From: Strongylocentrotus droebachiensis
Taxonomy: Eukaryota > Echinodermata > Echinoidea > Camarodonta > Strongylocentrotidae
Assembly: GCA_035222895.1 (NCBI GenBank)
Contig: JAVYIG010006538.1
Location: 52,308-116,307 of the forward strand
Length of the DNA stretch: 64,000 bases
Direction: 5' to 3'
In this document: positions 22,001-29,486 of the stretch, piece by piece
Numbering within the stretch: the stretch's first letter is position 1
How the letters are laid out: the number at the start of each line of letters is the position of its first letter
The notes under the pieces: generated by a model
Database searches by the model: none
What the model saw: the letters and a program-made list of their open reading frames with translations, nothing else
What the model was told of the DNA's origin: nothing
Made by a program: the position numbers and the translations under genes

Positions 22001-24770
22001 CCCCAGTCTATCAATGCATAATACTGTATGAATAGAATGAGATACCTTTCTTGCTAAGTGCCTGCTCCTACTTTTCCATAAAAGAAGACTGATGAGAACC
22101 AAGCATAGATGGTTTTATTTAGTTAGGGTGAAAAAGGGGCATTCTAATTGTAAAAATCCAGTAAATATTTCAAACGAGAATTGACACGATGAGCTTTGCT
22201 GGTTGATGGCTAGATTATTTTTCTTCAGTTTTCAAAATGATGGAAATACTCTTCTAAATGAACTGATTAATAGACATCCATTCTGTACATTCCAAGTTCA
22301 CTGTAAGCCTCTTGTATAAGTTCGCTTTTGTATTTGTGTGTAATAGTATAATTTCTCTTGTCTAGTTGCAGTATGCCATTCAGCTTTACAGACAATTGTC
22401 TATCTTCATTGCTTGGGGATATTATGCACTTTGGTAAATGTTTCTAAAGCCTATCTCTGTTGAAATCTGTTCACAATTATGTTTCTCTTGTTATCTACTC
22501 CTGCATTTAGATGTGCCATTGTTTCAATGAGATAGATAGTGTTTTATATCCTCTAGCTCTTCCACATTGTATACAGATACTCATGTGATATTGCCATATG
22601 TTTTCTTCTGCATGGTGCATGATTATATTTACCTCTATACTGTCCATCCATAGTGCATGCTTTAAGATTTTAGTGTCAGATCACCTTTTCTGGAGAATTT
22701 AAAATGTGTCCCCCCCCCCCCCTTTATATATGTAATTGGTACAAAGCTAATGAGGCAAAATTGCAATAATTCAGATTTGTTTGACACATAAAAGTGCATA
22801 TCCACAAATGATTAACCAATGTACCAAGGATTACCGTACCCCAAATTTAATTAATGATCTTCTTTTCTTGCACCCTTTAATCCCAACCATGTTGACTACC
22901 CCCCCCCCCCCCCCCCCCCCACCACCTTCCCCCTCATATCCATCACCGTTGCTCTCATAATTCCTCTCCTTTCATTTCAAAATCTGGCAGGCTGGCAGCT
23001 TGGTAGGATCTTTCCTTACATCAGCAGAGCCTCTTATTGCTAATTTACGCCTGACAATTATTTATCTTGATTTGCTTTTTATGTTTTTGCATTCTTTGCT
23101 TTTTATGTTTCTGCATTCTTTGCTTGATCCAAATTTATTGACTTTATTTTTGTTGCAGTATGAATTTAATTTCCTTATATTTTGCTCATCGACTGTACCA
23201 ATTTTTTTTTCAATTTCATTTACAAACGTGTCATTTACATTACTTTAATTTCTCATTTTCTTTTTTTCATCTATATTAGGTTAATATTTCAATATTTCAA
23301 TCATATTAATATAACATTTTAGGTTGTTTTTATGTCATTTATTGCATCCATGCCCTGACACATGCGCTTCTTAGAAGATTAGATTTATCATTTTATTTGA
23401 AATCATAATTTAGAGTGAAGTTTGCATTTTTTAATTTTCTTTTTAGGTTCAGTTAATTTAGTCCATGTCTGCTAAAAGTTTGTTTAAATGCCATTTCTAT
23501 ATCTAAAAAATTAGCATACTAGTTGAGTATGGCTTTCTGTAGAGGTTTTTTTTTTGTTAACCTTTAAAAAATCTTTGTTTTACTACTTTTAAATCTGTTT
23601 ATTTCTTTAATTTTATATTTTCCAATTGAAAATTTGCAATAAATTGTATTTGCTAACCTCATTCGTTTGCCATGTAATTTTAATGGAATAATTGCATTTT
23701 AATGGTTACATTTTGTCTTAAATTCAATTCTTGTGTATAATTACATTTCATGCATTTTTCATTTCATTTTACAAAGATTTTTCTTTTTGCAAAGTGGTTC
23801 ATGTCCAAGTTTGTGCCCCTTTGCTGTTTTAAAAAAACATTACAATTTGCTCATACCACTGCATTTCACTGAGCAAAATGAATACATTGCATTAATCATT
23901 TATCTATAAATACAGTCATACTTTTGAATGAAGGCCATTTTTAGGGAAATAGACAAAACACGGCCACTGTAGTGTAGACGGATTGTCTTTCTAGACAGGT
24001 TTAACACATTTTTGCTTGTTAAAATTGTAAAGGCAAACTCTACCAATTAACAGGTGGCTTTTATAGAGAGGTGGCAATTATACAAAGTTTGACTGTATTT
24101 AAATTAATTGAAATTGCATTTAACGACCCATTTTTGACAATGCATGTAATTGCACAGTCATGCAAGCTAACTCATTGTTGTCACGTATTTTTGTTTTGGG
24201 GTACCGGTGTGTGTTGCTGCTGCTGTTAATGAAAGGTGACGGGTATTACCAATGTAAACCTCAAAATATACATTTAGTTCCATCTCTGTTCGTGTGATAT
24301 AAAAAATGAATCAATCGTTCGCTGAACTTCACACGGAATCTGTTATCCAAATGATATGAAAACCCCACCTACCCAAATAATATTCAGAGAAAAAATATGA
24401 GGATAAACTAAATGGTTATCTCTAATGTACTTCCTGCCAATTCTGGGATTTCCTATTAAACTGCATACCAAAGTGATTTTTATATTATGAAAAGCATTAA
24501 ACCTTCATCCAAAGATGACTACATAAAAGGACTTTTCAGTTTTACAGAACAGAAAGTTTAACAGAAGATTATAAAACATATCACTCAAGCTATTGTGTGA
24601 TTTAAAACTGGGTAATTACAACGTTTATAATGATTTCTTTTTCATGTCCACAGCTTATGCAACTGCAGAACGGAGCAGGATCAGGAACAGGGAATTCTGG
24701 GACGGTCGTGAGGACAAACAACAAAGGGGAGAAGGTAGAGGGCGGTAGCAAGGCGTGTATCGTCATGTAG
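2739..24770 (+). CDS. KIF28: Kinesin-like protein, KIF28/KLP-6 type (5'-partial, 17 shared exons plus two alternative ends)
   Basis: Microtubule motor of the kinesin-3 superfamily. The window holds the C-terminal half of the motor onward: 839 shared residues, then 21 or 38 more. Visible in order: switch I (NATSSRAH), switch II split by an intron (DLAG/SERA), loop L12 and alpha-5 ([17 protein letters not shown]), neck and coiled coil, an FHA domain at about 255-352, the kinesin-3 middle motif ([13 protein letters not shown]), a C2-like segment at about 560-660, a short Lys/Glu coiled coil near 685-710 and a Ser/Pro-rich tail. The motor plus FHA with no PH domain, and the C2-like tail, match the KIF28/KLP-6 group, whose C. 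elegans member works in sensory cilia. Loop L12 has only a short KKK run, unlike the long K-loop of KIF1A. The P-loop and start codon lie to the left of the window. All junction phases close. Confidence 0.9.
3429..3526 (+). CDS. KIF28: Kinesin exon: switch II and alpha-4
   Basis: Completes the DLAGSERA switch II motif and encodes [17 protein letters not shown], the microtubule-binding alpha-4 relay helix. ACTACAG acceptor, GTAAGT donor; the phase closes at 0. Confidence 0.92.
4114..4299 (-). mobile_element. TTAA-flanked miniature element, family A copy 2
   Basis: Inverted relative to copies 1 and 3, flanked by TTAA. The interior matches TTCTTATGTTAATTGAGAGC and CCCCCATGATC, seen in reverse complement in the other copies. 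Confidence 0.75.
4987..5084 (+). CDS. KIF28: Kinesin exon: loop L12 and alpha-5
   Basis: Encodes [19 protein letters not shown] followed by [13 protein letters not shown]. The KKK stretch is the reduced equivalent of the kinesin-3 K-loop. Ends AG before GTAAGA; the next exon supplies T to make Ser. Confidence 0.92.
5109..5247. mobile_element. GTTTCACAAA-ended miniature element, copy 1
   Basis: GGTGTTTCACAAA and TTTTGTGAAACACC ends. The interior (ATGACAAATGACAAAAATCA, CTGCTGATAACCAA) is shared with copies at 38501-38651 (inverted) and 59627-59773. Confidence 0.75.
5814..6043 (+). CDS. KIF28: Kinesin exon: motor end and neck coiled coil
   Basis: Encodes the last motor helix ([20 protein letters not shown], then LRYADRAK) and the neck ([19 protein letters not shown]), which has heptad-like spacing. 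The GTAAAC donor follows a codon-phase-1 G. Confidence 0.92.
6642..6736 (+). CDS. KIF28: Kinesin exon: charged linker helix
   Basis: A short exon encoding [20 protein letters not shown] and continuing to DMDWDSR, a charged helix between neck and FHA domain. TTTTCAG acceptor, GTAAGA donor, phases consistent with both neighbours. Confidence 0.88.
7341..7546 (+). CDS. KIF28: Kinesin exon: FHA domain, first part
   Basis: Begins with a Gln/Glu-rich helix, then enters the FHA fold: [16 protein letters not shown] and the hallmark Gly-Arg (TTIGRKDA). FHA domains usually bind phosphothreonine; in kinesin-3 motors this one also takes part in dimer and autoinhibition contacts. Confidence 0.9.
8115..8257 (+). 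CDS. KIF28: Kinesin exon: FHA domain, middle
   Basis: Encodes [20 protein letters not shown] and [20 protein letters not shown], including the S..H and N-G positions typical of FHA domains. Donor GTAAGT. Confidence 0.9.
8727..8870 (+). CDS. KIF28: Kinesin exon: FHA domain end
   Basis: Encodes [11 protein letters not shown], the closing FHA strand, then a linker with [19 protein letters not shown] acceptor, GTACAG donor. Confidence 0.9.
9298..9445 (+). CDS. KIF28: Kinesin exon: post-FHA helix
   Basis: Encodes a helical stretch ([20 protein letters not shown]) and the start of a beta segment ([13 protein letters not shown]). The exon ends in AA, completed to Lys by the next exon. Confidence 0.88.
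9891..9978 (+). CDS. KIF28: Kinesin exon: middle region
   Basis: Encodes [20 protein letters not shown] and FINRRYVIQ, the Trp-containing segment that precedes the DPFWEPP motif in kinesin-3 proteins. TCGCCAG acceptor, GTAAGT donor. Confidence 0.88.
10839..10881 (-). ncRNA. Hammerhead-ribozyme-like core, left arm
   Basis: Inverted copy of the motif in the right arm, with the same stem I, CTGACGA, stem II, GAAA and CGTC on the - strand, same sense as the GIY-YIG frame. Confidence 0.6.
11086..11526 (-). pseudogene. GIY-YIG endonuclease domain of a Penelope-like element (fragment)
   Basis: The frame runs from a Pro-rich lead ([14 protein letters not shown]) through [32 protein letters not shown] and [13 protein letters not shown] to [12 protein letters not shown]. 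The Y..YIGET, Arg and EHKRD positions are those of the GIY-YIG nuclease core with the Cys pair typical of Penelope-like elements. No start codon of its own is evident; it is the tail of a larger lost polyprotein. Confidence 0.8.
11585..11627 (+). ncRNA. Hammerhead-ribozyme-like core, right arm
   Basis: ATCAC, CTGACGA, a GTAT/ATAC hairpin, GAAA, CGTC, GTGAT in order. ATCAC/GTGAT form stem I, GTAT/ATAC stem II, and ACGT gives a minimal two-pair stem III as reported for retroelement hammerheads that act as dimers. Predicted cut is after C at 11622. One extra A follows CTGACGA before stem II, a departure from the minimal consensus. It is in the sense strand of the kinesin transcript. Confidence 0.6.
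11742..11915 (+). CDS. KIF28: Kinesin exon: DPFWEPPED motif
   Basis: Encodes [20 protein letters not shown] and [12 protein letters not shown], the conserved middle-region signature of the kinesin-3 family. A Penelope-like element arm ends about 40 bp upstream of its acceptor. Confidence 0.92.
12065..12187 (+). CDS. KIF28: Kinesin exon: middle-region beta segment
   Basis: Encodes [19 protein letters not shown], the G-x-L-x-V-x-I-x-P-C strand of the kinesin-3 middle domain, then an acidic linker and the start of the C2-like segment (YHIK). Confidence 0.9.
12221..12866 (+). mobile_element. TA-flanked TIR element carrying an RT-derived cargo (copy II)
   Basis: Near-perfect 27-bp ends (CCGTAAATCTCTGTGTATAA... 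one mismatch) flanked by TA. The interior at 12448-12560 keeps an open frame with [19 protein letters not shown] and GVPQGSILG, blocks of a non-LTR reverse transcriptase. Downstream, TTCAACTGCACCTCG and CGCGTGGGTTTTCGGC are shared with the other cargo copies. Lies in a kinesin intron. Confidence 0.8.
13519..13788 (+). CDS. KIF28: Kinesin exon: C2-like segment
   Basis: Encodes [36 protein letters not shown] and ISFQIYGQQ. The pattern of alternating strands with P-x-W and IYGQQ resembles a C2-like beta sandwich found after the middle region in this kinesin group. That fold is my inference; the reading frame itself is certain. Higher GC than flanking introns. Confidence 0.9.
14096..14278. mobile_element. 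TACAGT-ended miniature element, copy b
   Basis: TACAGTCGAACCT start and AAGTTTCACTGTA end, with the same internal CTCATTGAAATGTG and CTCCTTGGGCAGTCT order as the copy at 2060. Confidence 0.75.
14434..14514. repeat. GGGCCCTGTTTCATAAA short foldback
   Basis: GTTTCATAAAACTTGTTAT and its inverse AGGTTTTATGAAAC flank a short spacer. Similar end motifs recur at 15593-15730, where GGGCCCTGTTTCT is followed by internal AACCAATCA/TGATTGGTTG inverted pairs. Confidence 0.55.
14545..14703 (+). CDS. KIF28: Kinesin exon: tail coiled coil
   Basis: Encodes [15 protein letters not shown] then [20 protein letters not shown], a short strongly charged coiled coil. A degenerate partial copy of this exon's 3' half follows at 14774-14860 and looks non-functional. 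Confidence 0.88.
15273..15401 (+). CDS. KIF28: Kinesin exon: tail helix
   Basis: Encodes [20 protein letters not shown] and [15 protein letters not shown]. Acceptor preceded by a T-rich tract; donor GTAAGA; phase 0 at both ends. Confidence 0.88.
17300..17760. repeat. Diverged tandem duplication, about 238-bp period
   Basis: ATTGTTTTGACATTTGACA occurs at 17319 and again at about 17557, followed in both units by similar blocks (CAACTTGGAATC, TTTCTTGAGGC/TTTCTTAAAGC, TTCTTCCCTTTCCTGT). It lies in the intron before the 20-codon kinesin exon. No reading frame was seen. Confidence 0.6.
17942..18001 (+). CDS. KIF28: Kinesin exon: 20-codon tail exon
   Basis: A symmetrical 60-base exon encoding [28 protein letters not shown] acceptor, GTAAGC donor. 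Being phase 0 on both sides it could be skipped without a frameshift. Confidence 0.75.
19001..19055. repeat. CT dinucleotide microsatellite
   Basis: Nearly pure (CT)n, about 55 bases, with one CA interruption. Confidence 0.95.
19912..20109 (+). CDS. KIF28: Kinesin exon: last shared tail exon
   Basis: Encodes [20 protein letters not shown] followed by a low-complexity Ser/Pro/Lys tail. It ends GAT before GTAAGG. If that donor is not used the frame runs 13 more codons to TAA at 20149-20151 (C-terminus AASVSV), giving a third possible end without a CaaX box. Confidence 0.82.
20152..21596. other. Intron or alternative 3' region of the kinesin gene
   Basis: Contains the possible read-through 3' UTR after 20151 and a weak micro-exon candidate at 20977-21016. 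Otherwise AT-rich with no family-recognised sequence. Confidence 0.5.
21597..21662 (+). CDS. KIF28: Alternative terminal exon A, CaaX end CVVM
   Basis: TTCTAG acceptor, phase 0 to match the exon ending at 20109. Encodes [20 protein letters not shown] then M and a TAG stop. CVVM is a CaaX box; Met in the last place favours farnesyltransferase, and the nearby KK would add basic membrane affinity. An AATAAA at 21787 supports a terminal exon. The gene context and phase make it credible; use in transcripts is not shown. Confidence 0.72.
   Translation: MNQVHEVATGKKPQSGVCVVM
21787..21792 (+). terminator. Candidate poly(A) signal for terminal exon A
   Basis: AATAAA, about 125 bases after the TAG of terminal exon A. 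Confidence 0.4.
23911..24097. mobile_element. TACAGT-ended miniature element, copy c
   Basis: TACAGTCATACTTTTGAATG start and AAAGTTTGACTGTA end; interior diverged, with AGACAGGTTTAA and ACAGGTGGC matching the family. Confidence 0.6.
24654..24770 (+). CDS. KIF28: Alternative terminal exon B, CaaX end CIVM
   Basis: CATGTCCACAG acceptor, phase 0. Encodes [20 protein letters not shown], then [18 protein letters not shown] and TAG. The C-terminus is again a CaaX box with Met at X, a typical farnesylation signal. ATTAAA at 24815 and several AATAAA further on could end this transcript. Exons A and B each carry their own stop, so they must be mutually exclusive as last exons. Confidence 0.75.
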   Translation, partial: LMQLQNGAGSGTGNSGTVVRTNNKGEKVEGGSKACIVM

Positions 24771-27700
24771 TTTCCATCAGCTTGCAGAACATACCATGGG
24801 ATAGTATAAATAGAATTAAAGGGAATAACTGCTTTCATTTATACACCATTGATTTAGACATGAACTAGTGAGGCTATTTTAAAGAGATATTTTAAAGAAC
24901 TCTGCTTTGCAATTGTATGACATGACAAAACACGACTTTCAGTTTGATTGGTTCAATGATGTAAACAGTTATGGGCCCTGTAACATAACAATTGACTCAA
25001 CTGTTTATCATAGCTTAATATATTCTGTGATATCTCTGTGAGTATATTCATATGAAATGATTTTATTTGCCATTGATTCTCAATGTAAGAGCTTTTCATA
25101 TATTCCATCATACATTTTTGTTTTCTATTCAAATTTCGATTAAATTCAAATCAGCATTTAGTTTCTTTAAAATATTGACAAGGAAACTGCTAAACTTTCA
25201 AAATGATGTTTAATCACATTATAAAATTGTAGAATCCAGAATTGAAATTAAGGTAATACTACGGCCTGTCGAATGGATTATGTGTGCTATAAACCATTGA
25301 AGGGAATCTAAATTTACAGAGCACCTACGGTACTGCCATGAATGTAAAGGTGAGCATGCTATACATGAACACCCATTATCACGAATGTTAAGTTAAGCAT
25401 GTCTTTTTGCTACACTTCTTTTAAGGACGAATATCCTAAATTGTTTCAAGAATTGATAACTCAAAAGCGTGTGTAGTTAAATGGAAATTATCTTGTAAAT
25501 ACTATTTTTTATTTCATGTGCTAAAAATGTTAGCAAATATTCATGTAGAAAGATATTTTGTATCATGATAAAGATGGTATCTGTATATTTGGTCACCTAC
25601 AGAAATATTATTTATGACATTGCATTTCAATGGAAGTAAGAATCGATATACGCAAATTCAATAGGTATAGAGCAATCCTTGCTCGACTTCTCTCGTGTGC
25701 TATAGGGGGAGTTTTGGATATAGCTAGCATAGGTAACGCTCTTGCTTTTAAAGTAATGTGCATCTCTATATCAAAATGTGCTAAGAAAATGCATGGAGAA
25801 AAGAATGATGTCCAGGGCATTCTTGGGCAGAACCTATTGTTGTTTATTCCATACTAGAACGAAATACAACCTATCTTGTGAAAAATAACAAAAAGTAATG
25901 AATTTCATATATTACTTACTGGAAGTTAATTATTTGAGTTTCATGTTTGAATATTAGCTATGCAAATATGCAATATATTTCCATGAGATGTACAATATTT
26001 GTCTGTGCTACAGAAAATAGATGGTAAAACCTATACTGTATATTTTGATATAGATCAGTGTATATGATGTGTCAAATTAAATATAAAATTATATATGATA
26101 GATTTGAATATGACTTTCTCAGGTGACAGAGACCATATTCATTTAGCACCTGTATATGTATTATTTAAATGTACACACTTCAAGGTTGCCTTTTTATAAA
26201 TTCAGTCAAACTTGCGATTTCTGGTTGAGAACTGCAATGCTTCGCTAGACTGCAGATAAATATAAACCCAAATTTTTCGGAGGTGTAGATACAGAAATAT
26301 ATATTTTAGAACCAGAGTTGAGCAGCTGCCTGTATTATGAATGAATAAAGGTACAGTGGCTTTCAGTTTGTATGTTTGAAAGTAAAGCTAGATTATACAA
26401 TTTTCTACACAACTGTGCCAGGAGTGTCATTTTTGATAGACATGGCGCATTATAAATGTTCACTATTATTATTATTTTTAGATAAAAGAGAAGGAAATCA
26501 CACACAAATACAAAACCTACATGTTTATGTCCCATCTCCTTGAACACAAAAATACTTTTATTGAATCATTCCACCAGCAAACCTACTAGATACTTTATTA
26601 ATAATTACTTTGTATTGTTCTGATTCTATACCAGTGATTCAGGTGATATTCAGGTATGCTATACTGTCTTTCAGGTCATTTCATGTAATAAAAAGTTACT
26701 CTGGGATTGTGGTAATGAAAGTGTGATTTTAGAGGAACTGTCTAGAAAGCATTGTTGCATGATTACATTGTATGTATTACAAAATGATCCTCATGTATAT
26801 TAAACTGCTTGTGCCAGTAAAATATAGACAAAGTCATAAAGAAATAGCTTCTGGGAAAGTATTAATTATTAAGCTCTTGCAAACATCCTTAGCTCTTTTT
26901 CCTAAAAATTAAGCACAATGATGATGATGACACAGCATTTATATAGTGCCATGTTTTTGTTTTCACAAGTTTGGTGGATTTGGGAAGAATGTCACTTAAG
27001 ATTTGCTGAGTCCTGTTGTGAGCAATCTTATTTCTACATACCGTTATGACTGGGGTTGTTCGAATCCAGTCAAATCAAAAGTGCCTGAGACAATTGTGTC
27101 TAGTATAGTTTTGGAAATTCTGTATAAATGAGACCTCAAGCTTTGTAAATAGATGCAATATAGAGTTTACATGATTGTAAACATATACAAAGTATCACGT
27201 TTAGCTGTAGCAGATTATGTTTTCAATAATATTTGTTCATATTAATCAACATTCTTTCTGATCAACTTTTGTGACAAAATTTGTTTAAAAAAAGTTTTAC
27301 CATATATGTTTGTTAGAGTTGTAATCCTGTGGAATAAACAGACACTGGATTACATGACCCCTTAGATAACTGCCGTCCTGATTTTAGATGTTATTAGTGT
27401 ACCACCTGCGTAAGTGTTTTTCTACCAATTACATAAAACATTGAAGTCTTATCACTGTTTGATCAACTTTTGTTAATAACGTCAAAATTCTACTGAATAT
27501 CGATTTGTATTTTCTTCAACAGATACTTCCGTCCAGTCAGTTGTCAAACATTTGTATATAAATCATGCTTGAAGGGGCAACATTGTACATAGAAAGGTAT
27601 AGTGAATTAAAAGAAAGAAAGAAGAGTAAGATATTTGTAAAATAATGTTCTAAATGTCTGTGGTTAACTTGGAAATCATTAATTGGTTGATTGTTGTATG

Positions 27701-29204
27701 ACATGTAAGGACTAAGATGTCCGTCCAATGAAACATGAACCAATCTTTACTCGCCTGTTTAGTCTGTACGACGGGAAATTAACGATGGATATTTATGACA
27801 TATTTATCAATTTAGTCTTTCATTTGTACATAATTGTGTGTGGATATTTCTGATTGTTTGATACATCTCCGTACTTCCATTCCTTCTGAACTGAACAAAC
27901 TTTGAATTAATGTTATTAATCATGTGGCACATCTAATAAATGATATCATGTACACAGAAAAGTCTGTTGTGGTCAAGATTACTGTTGGTTATTTTTCTGT
28001 TTGTTGTATGTAGTAATGATAAAGTTATTTGTCAATCAATTTGACCTAATCTACAATGATTGGATAAAAAACAAGCCACATTTGATTTTTTTTTTTTAAT
28101 AGAAAGAATGATTCATTTTGAAATTAAAGCATCTACATAATTTTTTGAAATTAAAATCATTAACTTACAAAAAAGATACCACACACCAATGGTCTCTGGA
28201 ACATTTTGAAGTATTATATTATGAAATTATATGATTATACATTTTCAGTGAAGACTTTAATTAATGCTTAAAAAATATATTGAAACAGTTAAGCTATATG
28301 TTCATATCAGATGACCCACCCCTTAAACCCCTTTCCTATGCATTGTGTTAATGCACAAAATGAATGAAGAATTTATTACTTCACTTTAGTGAATGTACCT
28401 GTAAAGAAGCATTAACCTTACAAAATGTGATTATGTTGTTGATTTACAGAATGGGTATGGTGATAAATGGTTATTATGGTAATGATAAAATTGGTGATGA
28501 TAATGATGATGTTGTTTATGATTACAATGTGATGTGGTAATTATTATGGTGGTGACATCTTGTTATTTATTGTAATATCAAGTTGAAATCGTACACTTTC
28601 AAGTATTTCAATAGGCTTAATACCTATCCTTGTCCTTAGAAATGGGTTGGGTCTATTTTAATGATTACAAAAAAAAACTATAAGCAGATTCTGACCCTAC
28701 AAAGATTTTCTATAAGTGAAAAAGAAAACTTAGGCAATATGGGATTCTATTTCAAGACATTTGATAATCAATAGATGTTCTAAATGTAAAAACAAATCAA
28801 GGCTTAATTAATTCACATTTAGTAGTCTGGTAGCTAATTTTGGTTGAGAAACCCCCTTTAAAGCTTTTGTTGAAAACCCAGACGTGCAAGAGTTTAAATC
28901 CTTCAAATTATCTCCTAAATATGTTATACCATTTTCAACACGTCATCTGCAGAATATAAGCAAATTGGAATGATTTAAAAACATATTTGGCAAGGAAAAG
29001 GCTTCCTTAATTAGATTTTCTATGATATTATGGCAAAAAATGTCAAAAACTAAATGTATGTGATATTAAGTGGAACGGATATGGCAGCTAGGCACCATGC
29101 ATAATTGATCACTTAAAAGATTGGCCGACAATTCTGCGGGATGCGACTCTCTTGGAGTGCCTCAAAAAGTTAGGAAATTGGGAAAGAAATGTAAGATGAG
29201 AACA
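24771..29204. other. Kinesin 3' UTR and intergenic region before E2F
   Basis: Probable long 3' UTR up to about 27960, then AT-rich intergenic DNA. Short open frames here have no recognisable similarity or coding composition. No transposon with clear ends was found. Confidence 0.5.
27934..27939 (+). terminator. Candidate distal poly(A) signal of the kinesin gene
   Basis: AATAAA followed within about 35 bases by a GT-rich stretch (TCTGTTGTGGTC), the usual arrangement of a cleavage site. It would give exon B a 3' UTR of about 3.2 kb. Closer candidates exist at 24815 and 26344. Confidence 0.3.
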
Positions 29205-29264
29205 TTGTGTTCGTCACCTCGTCACCCTCCTCGCCGTCACCCTGACGACACATGACGCTCCCGT

Positions 29265-29369
29265 AGCCCAATTTATTGGCTATATTGCCCTCTACTGTTC
29301 CATAATGAGACAATGTCGTACAATACAGCCACGATCTTCGAATAATAGTAACGGTCCTCGCGAGAAAGC
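29265..29369 (+). promoter_or_regulatory. Likely E2F promoter-proximal region
   Basis: Just upstream of the E2F start codon lie CCAAT at 29268 and an inverted CCAAT (ATTGG) at 29275, potential NF-Y sites, and CTCGCGAGA at 29357, close to the TCTCGCGAGA core-promoter element. A run of CGTCAC/TGACG half-sites (CRE-like) lies at 29205-29260. The region is more CpG-rich than its surroundings. Transcription start not determined. Confidence 0.5.
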
Positions 29370-29486
29370 ATGGCTACCCTTGTTGAGACGCCACTGAGTA
29401 GACACGAAAAGAGCCTCGGTTTGCTCACTACGAAATTCGTTGGTCTACTTCAAGAAGCACCAGATGGAGTATTAGATCTTAAGCAA
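29370..29486 (+). CDS. E2F4/5: E2F exon 1
   Basis: ATG in an AAAGCATGG context; encodes [20 protein letters not shown] and ends DLKQ before GTAAGT. No in-frame upstream ATG gives a better family match, and E2F4/5 proteins begin close to the [10 protein letters not shown] motif. Confidence 0.92.

Larger units (their letters stand above)
21663..24653. other. 3' region of terminal exon A and intron before exon B
   Basis: Contains poly(C) tracts near 22710 and 22901, a short tandem repeat of CTTTGCTTTTTATGTTT near 23078-23128 and a TACAGT element at 23911-24097. No coding exon recognised. Confidence 0.5.

Noticed and set aside
25630-25857. 75-codon open frame in the kinesin 3' region
   Set aside because: No similarity to a known family and it overlaps an equally long antisense frame; likely chance.
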